Positions 1-7,286 of a stretch of DNA of 64,000 nucleotides are shown here, piece after piece. The translations under genes and the position numbers were made by a program. The stretch's first letter is position 1, and every line of letters starts with the position of its first letter. The notes under the pieces were generated by a model. That model had not been told where the DNA came from, ran no database searches, and saw only the letters and a program-made list of their open reading frames with translations. The stretch is from NCBI RefSeq assembly GCF_023213175.1, contig NZ_CP093312.1, forward strand, positions 558,001 through 622,000, written 5' to 3'. The DNA comes from Sulfurovum sp. XGS-02. GTDB lineage: Bacteria > Campylobacterota > Campylobacteria > Campylobacterales > Sulfurovaceae.

Positions 1-1005
1 GAAAGCAGTTTTGATTCTCTCGATCTTGAAGATGAGAGTGTGGATGTAGTTATATCAAATGGTGCTATTAACCTAACCTCTTGTAAAGAGTCTGTATTTG
101 CAGAGATTTATCGTGTGTTAAAACCAAATGGGAAAATTTATTTCGCTGATATGATAGATATTTCTGAGCCATCATGTTGTAATGTCGAGCAAAGCTTATG
201 TTGTGAAAGTTCTGGTGAAGAAGATTGGGCAAATTGTGTAGCTGGAACACTGCATGAAAACGAACTTATAGAGTTGATTCAAAAATCTGGATTTAAAGAT
301 GTAGAGTGTACAGGGCATACGCACTATACAACGGCTGAAGCGACCAGAGGTGCGACATTTAGTGCTACAAAAATTCCTGCTGATGTGAGAAGAGAAAATC
401 ATTGGGATAGTTTATTTCAAAGTATAGATTACATGCAAGTACTTTGGCATCAAGTGCATCCCGGTAAATCTCTAGAACAGATCGAAGCCTTTGCGAAAAA
501 AGATGACTGTATCATTGATGTAGGCTGCGGTGCATCTTTGCTGGTCGATCATTTGATCGCAAAAGGATATCGAAATATCTATCTGCTTGATGCAGCGAAT
601 GCATCTTTGGAGATCGTCAAAGATCGCCTCAAAGATGATGCGGACATTCCTATATATATATGTTCTGATATTGTCAACTTCCAACCGACACAAAAATGCA
701 AAGTATGGCATGATAGGGCCATGTTCCATTTTCTGCTGAACAAACAAGACCGGATCAAATACTTTGACGTTTTGAATGATGCTTTACTTCCTGATGGTAT
801 GGCTATCATCAATACCTTTGCTACCGGAGGTGAAACCAAATGTGCCGGGTTGAACACTGCACAATATGACAGTAAAAAAATAGCCGAAGAACTCCCCAAA
901 GGTTTATCTTTGGTAGATACAGAAAACTTTGATCATACCACGCCAAAACATACCAAACAAAAATATTGTTGTTTTTATATCAAGAAGGGTACAGTAGATC
1001 CCTAA
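1..1005 (+). CDS. Double SAM-dependent methyltransferase (ArsM-like part + second domain), 5' end outside window
   Basis: The reading frame is open from the first base, so the N-terminus lies upstream; 334 residues are visible. The first ~115 residues look like the C-terminal part of an arsenite-methyltransferase (ArsM/UbiE) domain: a 'SVDVVISNGAINL' strand, then 'VLKPNGKIYFADM', a CC pair and the 'WANCVAGTL' block typical of ArsM. From about residue 130 a second class I methyltransferase begins, with glycine motif I 'IIDVGCGASLL' and a 'VWHDRAMFHFLL' block found in a widespread small methyltransferase family. Two methyltransferase domains in one chain is unusual. The acceptor of the second domain is unknown. 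A hairpin terminator overlaps the stop codon. Confidence 0.75.
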   Translation, partial: ESSFDSLDLEDESVDVVISNGAINLTSCKESVFAEIYRVLKPNGKIYFADMIDISEPSCCNVEQSLCCESSGEEDWANCVAGTLHENELIELIQKSGFKDVECTGHTHYTTAEATRGATFSATKIPADVRRENHWDSLFQSIDYMQVLWHQVHPGKSLEQIEAFAKKDDCIIDVGCGASLLVDHLIAKGYRNIYLLDAANASLEIVKDRLKDDADIPIYICSDIVNFQPTQKCKVWHDRAMFHFLLNKQDRIKYFDVLNDALLPDGMAIINTFATGGETKCAGLNTAQYDSKKIAEELPKGLSLVDTENFDHTTPKHTKQKYCCFYIKKGTVDP

Positions 1006-1035
1006 CTTCTTGTATGAAAAGGGATCTTATTTTTT
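996..1035 (+). terminator. Rho-independent terminator after the methyltransferase
   Basis: A 7-bp stem (AGATCCC at 996-1002 with GGGATCT at 1021-1027) is followed directly by a T-rich tract. The left arm includes the end of the methyltransferase gene. The small gene on the opposite strand ends within it. Confidence 0.6.
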
Positions 1036-1194
1036 ATCTTTAGGCGGTATCAGTCTATTATCTTGACCCATGTGTTTTCTATATTCCAACTCTTTTGGAT
1101 CTCTTCTCATAATATGAAAGAACATAAAGACATACCCGCCTACTACTATGGTCAGTACTATAAGAGAGAATATAATGATTTTCCAAAGCTCCAT
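1027..1194 (-). CDS. Small single-pass membrane protein (55 aa)
   Basis: A 55-residue reading frame begins with ATG at 1194 behind a good ribosome site (AAGGAG, 6 nt spacing). The protein starts MELWKIIIFSLIVLTIVVGG, a single hydrophobic transmembrane helix. A short hydrophilic, charged tail follows (RRDPKELEYRK...PPKDKK), probably cytoplasmic. It lies 24 nt downstream of the exported 109-aa protein on the same strand and probably shares its transcript. I do not recognise the family. Size and topology resemble small accessory subunits of membrane oxidoreductases, but nothing shows such a role. Confidence 0.6.
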   Translation of the reverse strand: MELWKIIIFSLIVLTIVVGGYVFMFFHIMRRDPKELEYRKHMGQDNRLIPPKDKK

Positions 1195-1218
1195 ACGCCA
1201 CTCCTTAGTGATTCATCT

Positions 1219-1548
1219 TTAATCATTACATCCGTTAGGCGGCACACCATCTTTTGCATACTTCACTGCATAGGCATAGATCTCTTTCCACCACTCTTTT
1301 TTGATCGTTTCTATTGGAAGGTTTGGACAAATATTTTTCGCCTCTTCCGGTAATTTACCATTCTCATAGATCTCTTCCCACTCTGCTTGTAAATGGTTTC
1401 TAGAAAACATGACACCTGAAAAGTTACATTTTTTGTAGAAATGCTTCTTGTATATGCGTTGTCCTTTTTTTACACCTGCCATAGAATTTGTCGGTATAGA
1501 CATCGATATGAAGAGTGAAAGTGTTACAGCTCCGATTATTTTTCTCAT
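1219..1548 (-). CDS. Small exported protein of sulfur-oxidiser type, unknown function
   Basis: 109 residues with a clear Sec signal peptide (MRKIIGAVTLSLFISMSIPT, cleavage near NSMAG). The mature part carries 'KKGQRIYKKHFYKKC', 'HLQAEWEEIYENGKLPEEAKNICP' and a C-terminal cysteine near the end. It resembles small periplasmic proteins that I associate with sulfur or cytochrome loci of Campylobacterota, but it has no CxxCH haem motif. Start ATG at 1548 has AAGGAG 7 nt upstream. It is divergent from the YeeE/YedE operon, with two palindromic operators between them, so both sides are probably co-regulated. Function is not assigned. Confidence 0.7.
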   Translation of the reverse strand: MRKIIGAVTLSLFISMSIPTNSMAGVKKGQRIYKKHFYKKCNFSGVMFSRNHLQAEWEEIYENGKLPEEAKNICPNLPIETIKKEWWKEIYAYAVKYAKDGVPPNGCND

Positions 1549-1584
1549 AGGGTTTCTCCTTGATACGTTTTAATAAAAGTATAT

Positions 1585-1619
1585 ATTAAAAACGTTAAGT
1601 TAGGCTTAACGTTTTTAAT
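1585..1619. promoter_or_regulatory. Perfect palindrome, putative operator 1
   Basis: Two 15-bp arms (ATTAAAAACGTTAAG and its exact reverse complement) flank the 5-nt spacer TTAGG. It lies between the divergent 109-aa protein gene and the YeeE/YedE operon. A near-identical copy starts 60 bp further on. Size and symmetry fit binding of a dimeric repressor, for example of the ArsR type often seen at sulfur loci. No regulator gene is in the window, so this is inference. Confidence 0.6.
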
Positions 1620-1644
1620 TTCTCTCTAAGAAATATCTCTTTAT

Positions 1645-1680
1645 AATAAAAACGTTAAGTTATAGTTAACATTTTTATAG
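1645..1680. promoter_or_regulatory. Imperfect palindrome, putative operator 2
   Basis: The block TAAAAACGTTAAGTTA of operator 1 recurs with its start at 1647, 60 bp from the start of the first copy. The right half is GTTAACATTTTTATA, so the palindrome is imperfect. It ends about 20 bp before the yeeE start codon, where a bound protein would block transcription of the + strand operon. Confidence 0.55.
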
Positions 1681-1700
1681 ATCTAAATAAAGGATAAATT

Positions 1701-2213
1701 ATGCCTCGTTCAATACCCTGGTGGCTTGGTGGTCTCTTAATGGCTTTACTGTTTTATTATACGTTTTCTATCTGGGGTGCTGATCGTCCTATTGGTGCAT
1801 CAACCGGAATGTCATATCTTGCTAATTTGATTTTTGATCTGGATCCAGAGCAGTATGAATATGCTGCGATCATAGAGACATCCGGTGCCTGGGAAGCTGT
1901 TATGCTTATCGGTGTATTTTTTGGCGGACTGTTTATGTCTACGGTTGTGACCAAAACATTTCATATAAGTTATATACCTACACTTTGGAAAGAAAGAAAA
2001 AACACTTCTGTTCCTTCTCGTATGGTTTGGAGCTTTATCGCCGGATTTCTTCTGATATATGGAGCGAGATTGGCTGGAGGCTGCAATGCTGGACATATAC
2101 TATCTGGCGGTAGTCAATTGGCTGTCAGTGGTATGATATTTGCTGTAGTGGCATTAGGTACCGGGATGATCACCGGTAGGTTTTTTTATAAGAAAAAAAG
2201 GAAAAAAGGATGA
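1701..2213 (+). CDS. YeeE/YedE family (sulfur transport) membrane protein, subunit 1
   Basis: 170 residues with about four transmembrane helices. The hallmark of the Sulf_transp/DUF395 family is near the C-terminus: 'RLAGGCNAGHILSGG', containing the conserved cysteine of the pore. Members of this family import thiosulfate or related reduced sulfur compounds. Here the protein is a half-size unit, and a second unit follows with a 4-nt overlap, so the two probably form a heteromeric channel. The start has an AAAGGA ribosome site. The DsrE-like protein downstream supports a sulfur-trafficking role; the exact substrate cannot be read from sequence. Confidence 0.85.
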   Translation: MPRSIPWWLGGLLMALLFYYTFSIWGADRPIGASTGMSYLANLIFDLDPEQYEYAAIIETSGAWEAVMLIGVFFGGLFMSTVVTKTFHISYIPTLWKERKNTSVPSRMVWSFIAGFLLIYGARLAGGCNAGHILSGGSQLAVSGMIFAVVALGTGMITGRFFYKKKRKKG

Positions 2214-2818
2214 TTGATCATATCATTAAAATGTTCGATGTGGTAGCAGATCAAGAACACGGGTCCATAGTAAAGGTACTGCTTATAGGATTTGCTTTTG
2301 GGGCTATTATCTTATATTCACGTCTTGACAAATTTGAAAAGATGGCCGGTTTTATGATATTTGAGGATACGCTTGTTCCCAGAATGGCTATGACCACAGT
2401 AGCACTTTCAAGTGTAGGGTTTTACTTCCTTGTCGATTCAGGCTATGCAACGTATAATATCAAACCGACGATGCTGGGTGGGCTAATCATTGGTGGCATC
2501 CTCTTTGGGATAGGCTTGGTCATTTTAGGTAAATGTCCATCAGCATTTCTTGTTTCAGTTTCTGAGGGACGACTTGACGCATTGGTAGGTGTGATCGGCG
2601 GTATGTTCGGTGGTTATGTTTTTACTATTGGGTATCCCTATATACAGAAGATCATAGGACCTGATATGGGCAGGATCAGAGTACCGGATTTTTTTACAGA
2701 ACATAGTCTGCTTATTGTAATCATTTTTAGTGGTATTTTACTGACCATTGCATTTTTGCTGCCGACTATAGAGTATGAAGACCCCGCTGATATAAATGCA
2801 AAAAATAAGAATAAATAA
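2210..2818 (+). CDS. YeeE/YedE family (sulfur transport) membrane protein, subunit 2
   Basis: 202 residues, with several hydrophobic helices. The conserved cysteine motif is 'GLVILGKCPSAFLVS', the equivalent of the GC-x-GH motif in its partner. The start codon overlaps the stop of the first YeeE gene (ATGA), which implies translational coupling and a stoichiometric pair. The C-terminal tail is charged and cytoplasmic. As with subunit 1, import of a reduced sulfur species is the family-based expectation. Confidence 0.8.
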   Translation: MIDHIIKMFDVVADQEHGSIVKVLLIGFAFGAIILYSRLDKFEKMAGFMIFEDTLVPRMAMTTVALSSVGFYFLVDSGYATYNIKPTMLGGLIIGGILFGIGLVILGKCPSAFLVSVSEGRLDALVGVIGGMFGGYVFTIGYPYIQKIIGPDMGRIRVPDFFTEHSLLIVIIFSGILLTIAFLLPTIEYEDPADINAKNKNK

Positions 2819-2834
2819 CAGGAGCAATGTAATC

Positions 2835-3281
2835 ATGAAAAAGTATATATTTTTAATCGTAGGTTTAGTAGGTTTGATACAGGCACAAGAGTACAAGTCC
2901 GTTTTTGATTGTAGTTCAGATAATGCCCGGTTTGTGATGTCACGTATGAACTTGATAGAAAGAACCATGGGTATGATCGAACAAAATGGTGACAAGGCAG
3001 ACTTTGCCATTACACTGCATGGAGGTTGCGTTCCTATGGTCTCAAATGTGTATGATGAAATAGTGCCTGATGAGGATATGCCTTATATAAAAATGTCACA
3101 GGAGATCATTACACGATTGGCTCAAAAGAAAAAGGTGAAGATCATTGTCTGTGCCATGTCACTGAATGCAAATGCGATTGACAAGCAAGAAGTTTTGCCT
3201 TTTATCCAAATATCCAAAAACAGTTTTATAGATACTATCGGTTTGCAAAATAGAGGGTATGCACTTATGACATTTAAATAA
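2835..3281 (+). CDS. Exported DsrE-like protein
   Basis: 148 residues from ATG 2835, chosen because AGGAG lies just upstream and a signal peptide follows at once (MKKYIFLIVGLVGLIQAQ). The rest fits the DsrE/DsrF fold: a 'SSDNARFVMSRMNLIERTM' helix, 'ADFAITLHGGCVPMVS', and 'KKVKIIVCAMSLNANAID' with the conserved late cysteine. DsrE-like proteins bind or relay persulfide sulfur. A periplasmic version encoded directly after a YeeE/YedE pair suggests handling of sulfur on its way into or out of the cell. Proposed role is inference from family and context. Confidence 0.7.
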   Translation: MKKYIFLIVGLVGLIQAQEYKSVFDCSSDNARFVMSRMNLIERTMGMIEQNGDKADFAITLHGGCVPMVSNVYDEIVPDEDMPYIKMSQEIITRLAQKKKVKIIVCAMSLNANAIDKQEVLPFIQISKNSFIDTIGLQNRGYALMTFK

Positions 3282-3298
3282 TGATATAAATCACTTTC

Positions 3299-3331
3299 AA
3301 AACCTTATAAACTAGAATGTTATAAGGTTTT
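3299..3331 (+). terminator. AT-rich 12-bp hairpin after the DsrE gene
   Basis: Perfect arms AAAACCTTATAA and TTATAAGGTTTT enclose a 9-nt loop. It sits 18 nt after the DsrE-like stop and probably ends the sulfur operon. The same arm sequence with the same 9-nt loop length recurs at 51712-51744, so this may be a dispersed repeat family. Confidence 0.5.
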
Positions 3332-3375
3332 AAAAAAGGATGGGTGATGTTGAGCGGTGTAGATTGTGTACCCGC

Positions 3376-4557
3376 TTACTGCTGAACGATATGCCCTACG
3401 AATTTAGACATATTATCCAGGATCCTTCCCCCTTTTCTAAAGCCAAGTCCACAGGCTTCATAGGCATAGAATACACCTGCCTGGTAGGATTGCCCCTGTG
3501 CATCTAACGGGAGCTCTGTATAAGCCTGGAAGACCATCTTGTGATTCTCATAGTCACCTTCCACACTTTCAATATTTTGTGCATGCTCATTTAAGATACT
3601 GACACTGCCTCCTTCTCTGCCGAAGACAGGTTTTTTCACCTGTTTTTTCCCTTCTAAGGGTTCAAAAGAACTCTCAAGGAGAAGAGGGTGGTTCGGATAG
3701 AGGTCCCATAGGATCTTGAGCAGCCCTTTGCATTGAAAAAGCAGTGTATAGGCAGGGTTGAAGATGATGGCCTTTTGGTTTTTGATAATATTTGTAAGGA
3801 GCATCGCCAGATCTGACTCTTCGAGTGCGATCTCTTCCCAAGGAATGAGCTTGAACCACAGTTCATAGTTCTTATCTTGATAAAAGATACCCTCATCCGG
3901 GGAGAACTCTATCTCATCAATGTAGGCAAACTCTGTGTTGAAACCCGCTTCTGTGGCAATATGCTGTAGAAGACGAACGGTATTTTCCTCTTCGGAATTC
4001 CCTTTGACAGAGGTAAAGAGAAAATTCCAGCCGTCATAACGCTCTTCAAATGTGGAGACATCTTCTTCCAGGGTCACCAAACGTTTAAAGTTGTCTATAA
4101 GTGCTTCATACAATGCATTGAACTGATGCGCTTCTTCAAGAGCATTCTTTTTGAGCATGGCCCACTGAATAATGGCCGTTTCAAACAGGGCAGTGGGAGT
4201 ATCCGCATTGAATTCCAAAAGTTTGATAGGTTTTCCATCCACACCTCCGGCTAGATCAAAACGTCCGTAAAGATGCCAGTGTACATCATTTTCCCATGAT
4301 GCTTTGATCACCTCTACAAGATTAAAGGGTATGCCTATCTCATGAAAGAGATTATTCTCTATAACATGTTCGGCTGCCTCTACAAACATGTCATAAAGTG
4401 TGTTGGTCGCATCATAATAGGCCTCAGCTTCCTCTTCAGAGATAATGACCAGTTTATCAGAGATATAGCTTGTGTCATCTCTGTCCGTGTGCCAGACAAA
4501 ACCGAGCGATTCTAAATAGTCTGTGTCTAGAGGTGTGGTTTTCTGTAAACTCAGCAT
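3376..4557 (-). CDS. Glutathionylspermidine synthase-like ATP-grasp protein
   Basis: 393 residues, matching the GSP-synthase C-terminal (ATP-grasp amide ligase) family also represented by YgiC/YjfC. Visible landmarks are 'HWHLYGRFDLAGG', 'LLEFNADTPTALFETAIIQW' (substrate and metal loop), and 'KKPVFGREGGSVSI' near residue 315 (nucleotide-binding segment). The amidase half of true bifunctional Gsp synthetase is absent. It lies 3 nt downstream of the UPF0323 lipoprotein gene, a pairing conserved in Helicobacter and Campylobacter. The likely reaction is ATP-dependent peptide-amine ligation, but the substrate in this lineage is not known. Confidence 0.85.
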   Translation of the reverse strand: MLSLQKTTPLDTDYLESLGFVWHTDRDDTSYISDKLVIISEEEAEAYYDATNTLYDMFVEAAEHVIENNLFHEIGIPFNLVEVIKASWENDVHWHLYGRFDLAGGVDGKPIKLLEFNADTPTALFETAIIQWAMLKKNALEEAHQFNALYEALIDNFKRLVTLEEDVSTFEERYDGWNFLFTSVKGNSEEENTVRLLQHIATEAGFNTEFAYIDEIEFSPDEGIFYQDKNYELWFKLIPWEEIALEESDLAMLLTNIIKNQKAIIFNPAYTLLFQCKGLLKILWDLYPNHPLLLESSFEPLEGKKQVKKPVFGREGGSVSILNEHAQNIESVEGDYENHKMVFQAYTELPLDAQGQSYQAGVFYAYEACGLGFRKGGRILDNMSKFVGHIVQQ

Positions 4558-4560
4558 CTT

Positions 4561-5151
4561 TTAGCCACCAAAAAAACCGCCGGAACGGCTTGAAGTACTT
4601 TTACTACCAAAAAATCCGCTTCTTTTGGCACTTCTTTTTTTGGCTGCATCAAAACTTTTTTGACTTCTTGTATAGGTAGAGGGAGATTTATATCCTGCTT
4701 TTCTGTTGTTTTGGTAATTTTGGTTACCAAAAAGCTTGGAACCTATCCATGAACCGATTACTGCTCCAGCCATACTGGATAGAAGTATTTCTCCAAGACC
4801 CATGCCACCCTGTTGTGAGATTTGAGGATTTTGTTCTTTGGTAAGATTGGAAGTGCCGTTGTCGATCTTGGCTGCCTCTTCTGCTACAAGCGCATCCATC
4901 TCAGGCTTGGTCAATACACGCTCTGTACCATCGAGTTGCTTCAATATGATACGTGTCTCTTCTGCAGGAAACTCATCTTTGATCTGGTATCTACCAGGCG
5001 CAGTCTCTTCTATAATGACAAATGCATTTTGCGCTTTAGGCTCTTCTTGCTGTTGTTGGTTATTGCTAAAGCAACCTGTTATTCCAGTAGCCAAAAGCGT
5101 ACCAAGGCCAGTTGCTGTTGCGATTGTGGAAAGTTTTTTTAAATGTTTCAT
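4561..5151 (-). CDS. UPF0323 family lipoprotein
   Basis: 196 residues from ATG 5151, chosen over the in-frame ATG at 5166 because the signal sequence MKHLKKLSTIATATGLG starts here. A lipobox follows, 'LATGITGC', with acylation at the cysteine. The middle has 'GRYQIKDEFPAEETRIILKQ', then a glycine-rich hydrophobic stretch (GEILLSSMAGAVIGSWIG). The tail is rich in Ser, Arg, Phe and Gly and ends SGGFFGG. This matches the epsilonproteobacterial UPF0323 lipoproteins. Its partner, 3 nt downstream, is the GSP-synthase-like protein; YgiB/YgiC pairs elsewhere have a similar arrangement. Function unknown. Confidence 0.8.
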   Translation of the reverse strand: MKHLKKLSTIATATGLGTLLATGITGCFSNNQQQQEEPKAQNAFVIIEETAPGRYQIKDEFPAEETRIILKQLDGTERVLTKPEMDALVAEEAAKIDNGTSNLTKEQNPQISQQGGMGLGEILLSSMAGAVIGSWIGSKLFGNQNYQNNRKAGYKSPSTYTRSQKSFDAAKKRSAKRSGFFGSKSTSSRSGGFFGG

Positions 5152-5309
5152 GTTGTATCCATCCATATTATAATCGTGGTAATCATAGCAAAAAATGATT
5201 AATTTATATGTATGGTAAAATATTGTTGTAAGGTATTTTTTAATTTGATTTGGTTACATGAATGTAGCTGAATTATTATAGGTTTGTTATATTTTAAAGG
5301 AAAGATTCT

Positions 5310-7211
5310 ATGGCAAAAATAATTATTTCAAAGGATCTTATAGTGCGTATAACAGCATTCTCTCTTGCAGCAGTTGCTGCAGTAGGTATGGCAATGAACG
5401 GTTGCAACAGCAACTCAACAACTACAGAAGCAGAAGTAAGTAGTATATCATTTGCTCCGGTAGCTATTTCAGCTAATGACAGTGAAAAATCAGTGATGAG
5501 AATTTCACCATCGATCACCGTTGGTTATGATGATAACACAAGTGTTACTTATGATCTAACATATAAAGAGTTGGCAAAGATGGGTGATACTATTGGTACA
5601 GGGAAAATCGGACGTATGACTGATATCAATGGTGATCCAATTTTAAAAGGTAATGATGAAGATATTTCAGATGGACCAGATGGAAATTCACTTATCTCAG
5701 TCGGAGGCAAACATTATTTAGTGACACATATGGAAGAGGCACCTGGAGAACTCTACAATACGGAAGTTAAAGTTGAAAATGGTGTTTTCTCAGCGGTTGA
5801 TACAAAGCCGGTTGATCTTTCAGTAATGGGTGGAACGATCATTAACTGTGCATCTTCAAAAACAATCTATGGAAGTCACTTGGGTGGAGAAGAAGATTAT
5901 TCTCTCAACTCCATATTTGCAGATCCGAATTCACCTTTCTATGTTGACTGTGCTTTAGATGGTACTGGAAATGATGTAGGCGGTGTAGCAAACTCTTTTT
6001 GTAAGTATGTAGACGGTATGAATAAATACTTAGGAGATGCAAATATAGATAAAACAAATGGCTATAATGGTGACAGTTTCTCTCCATACAATTATGGATA
6101 TATTGTTGAAGTACAACCTCAAGCAGACGGATCTACTAAAAGTGCGAAACACTATGTCACGGGTAAATACACACCTGAGTTAGCAACAATGATGCCTGAT
6201 GGTAAAACGGTTTATATGTCAGATGATGGTACAGCTAAAGGTTTGTGGAAGTTTGTTTCAGATACGAAGATCACAGATTTCAATGCAGATTGGGAGGGGA
6301 CACTATATGCAGCCAAGGTAATACAAACATCTGCCCAAAATGGCGGTGAATTTGATATTTCATGGATAGAACTTGGTCATGCAAAAGACAGTGAAATTGA
6401 ATCAATAATCAAATCTAAAATGAAAATAACAGATATCTTTGAAATTTCTAAACCAGATGTAAATGGAGTATGTGCTACAGGTACAAAAGTATATGAAGAT
6501 TCTACAGTTGAATGTCTTACACTTAAAGCAGGCCAAGAGACAGCTGCAGCATTCATGGAAACAAGAAAGTATGCAGCACTCAAAGGTGCAACAATCGAAT
6601 TTAGAAAAGAAGAAGGTCTTACCTATGATGCAGATAAAAATGTACTCTATATTTCAATGTCTGAGATAGCAAAGAGTATGGAAGATAATTATAAAGGATT
6701 AGAACCGATCAATGATATCAGACTTGCATCCAATATCTGTGGTGCTGTGTATGAGTTGGCATTAGACAACAGTTATAGCGGGACATCTATGAAAGCGGTA
6801 GTGGTTGGACAACCTTTAGATGTAAATGATACTTATGCGGATGAGTGGTCATGTCATCCAGACAGTATCTCAAATCCTGACAATATCACTTACATTGGGC
6901 ACAATACACTGCTTATCAGTGAGGATACAACAAAACATGTGAACAATATGAGTTGGGCATACAATACACAAACAAAAACGATGACAAGAATCGCTTCACT
7001 TCCTATCGGTGGAGAAGTTACTGGTGTAGATACAGCTGTTGTAGAAGATAAAGGCATTTTACTTATTAATACACAACATCCATTCAAGGACAATCCAAAA
7101 GCAGCAGATGGCTCTAAGCCAAACACCGCCTTGCTAGAAGCTGCAACAGATGATCAGTTAAAAGCAACGATCGGATATTTTGATGGTCTTCCAGCAGATA
7201 TCTTTGAGTAA
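5310..7211 (+). CDS. PhoX-like (DUF839) lipoprotein, putative phosphatase
   Basis: 633 residues with a hydrophobic N-terminus and lipobox 'GMAMNGC' (Cys32), so probably membrane-anchored and exported. The body resembles the PhoX/DUF839 beta-propeller family, which are Ca/Fe-dependent alkaline phosphatases: 'HLGGEEDYSLN' near residue 195, 'PYNYGYIVEVQ', 'DGKTVYMSDDGTAKGLWKFV', 'SNICGAVYELAL' and 'DTAVVEDKGILLINTQHP'. The usual PhoX proteins carry a Tat signal; here it is replaced by a lipoprotein signal. The ribosome site is AAAGGA. A strong terminator follows, so it is probably monocistronic. Enzyme activity is inferred from the family only. Confidence 0.75.
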   Translation: MAKIIISKDLIVRITAFSLAAVAAVGMAMNGCNSNSTTTEAEVSSISFAPVAISANDSEKSVMRISPSITVGYDDNTSVTYDLTYKELAKMGDTIGTGKIGRMTDINGDPILKGNDEDISDGPDGNSLISVGGKHYLVTHMEEAPGELYNTEVKVENGVFSAVDTKPVDLSVMGGTIINCASSKTIYGSHLGGEEDYSLNSIFADPNSPFYVDCALDGTGNDVGGVANSFCKYVDGMNKYLGDANIDKTNGYNGDSFSPYNYGYIVEVQPQADGSTKSAKHYVTGKYTPELATMMPDGKTVYMSDDGTAKGLWKFVSDTKITDFNADWEGTLYAAKVIQTSAQNGGEFDISWIELGHAKDSEIESIIKSKMKITDIFEISKPDVNGVCATGTKVYEDSTVECLTLKAGQETAAAFMETRKYAALKGATIEFRKEEGLTYDADKNVLYISMSEIAKSMEDNYKGLEPINDIRLASNICGAVYELALDNSYSGTSMKAVVVGQPLDVNDTYADEWSCHPDSISNPDNITYIGHNTLLISEDTTKHVNNMSWAYNTQTKTMTRIASLPIGGEVTGVDTAVVEDKGILLINTQHPFKDNPKAADGSKPNTALLEAATDDQLKATIGYFDGLPADIFE

Positions 7212-7235
7212 AGCATAATAGATATTGATGTGATT

Positions 7236-7272
7236 GGCATCCTGTAGTTAACAGGGTGCCTTTTATTTTTTT
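7236..7272 (+). terminator. Rho-independent terminator
   Basis: A 9-bp stem (GGCATCCTG at 7236-7244 with CAGGGTGCC at 7252-7260, one T-G wobble) is followed by TTTTATTTTTTT. It lies between the PhoX-like gene and the two-haem lipoprotein gene. Confidence 0.85.
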
Positions 7273-7286
7273 ATTTCAGGACAATA

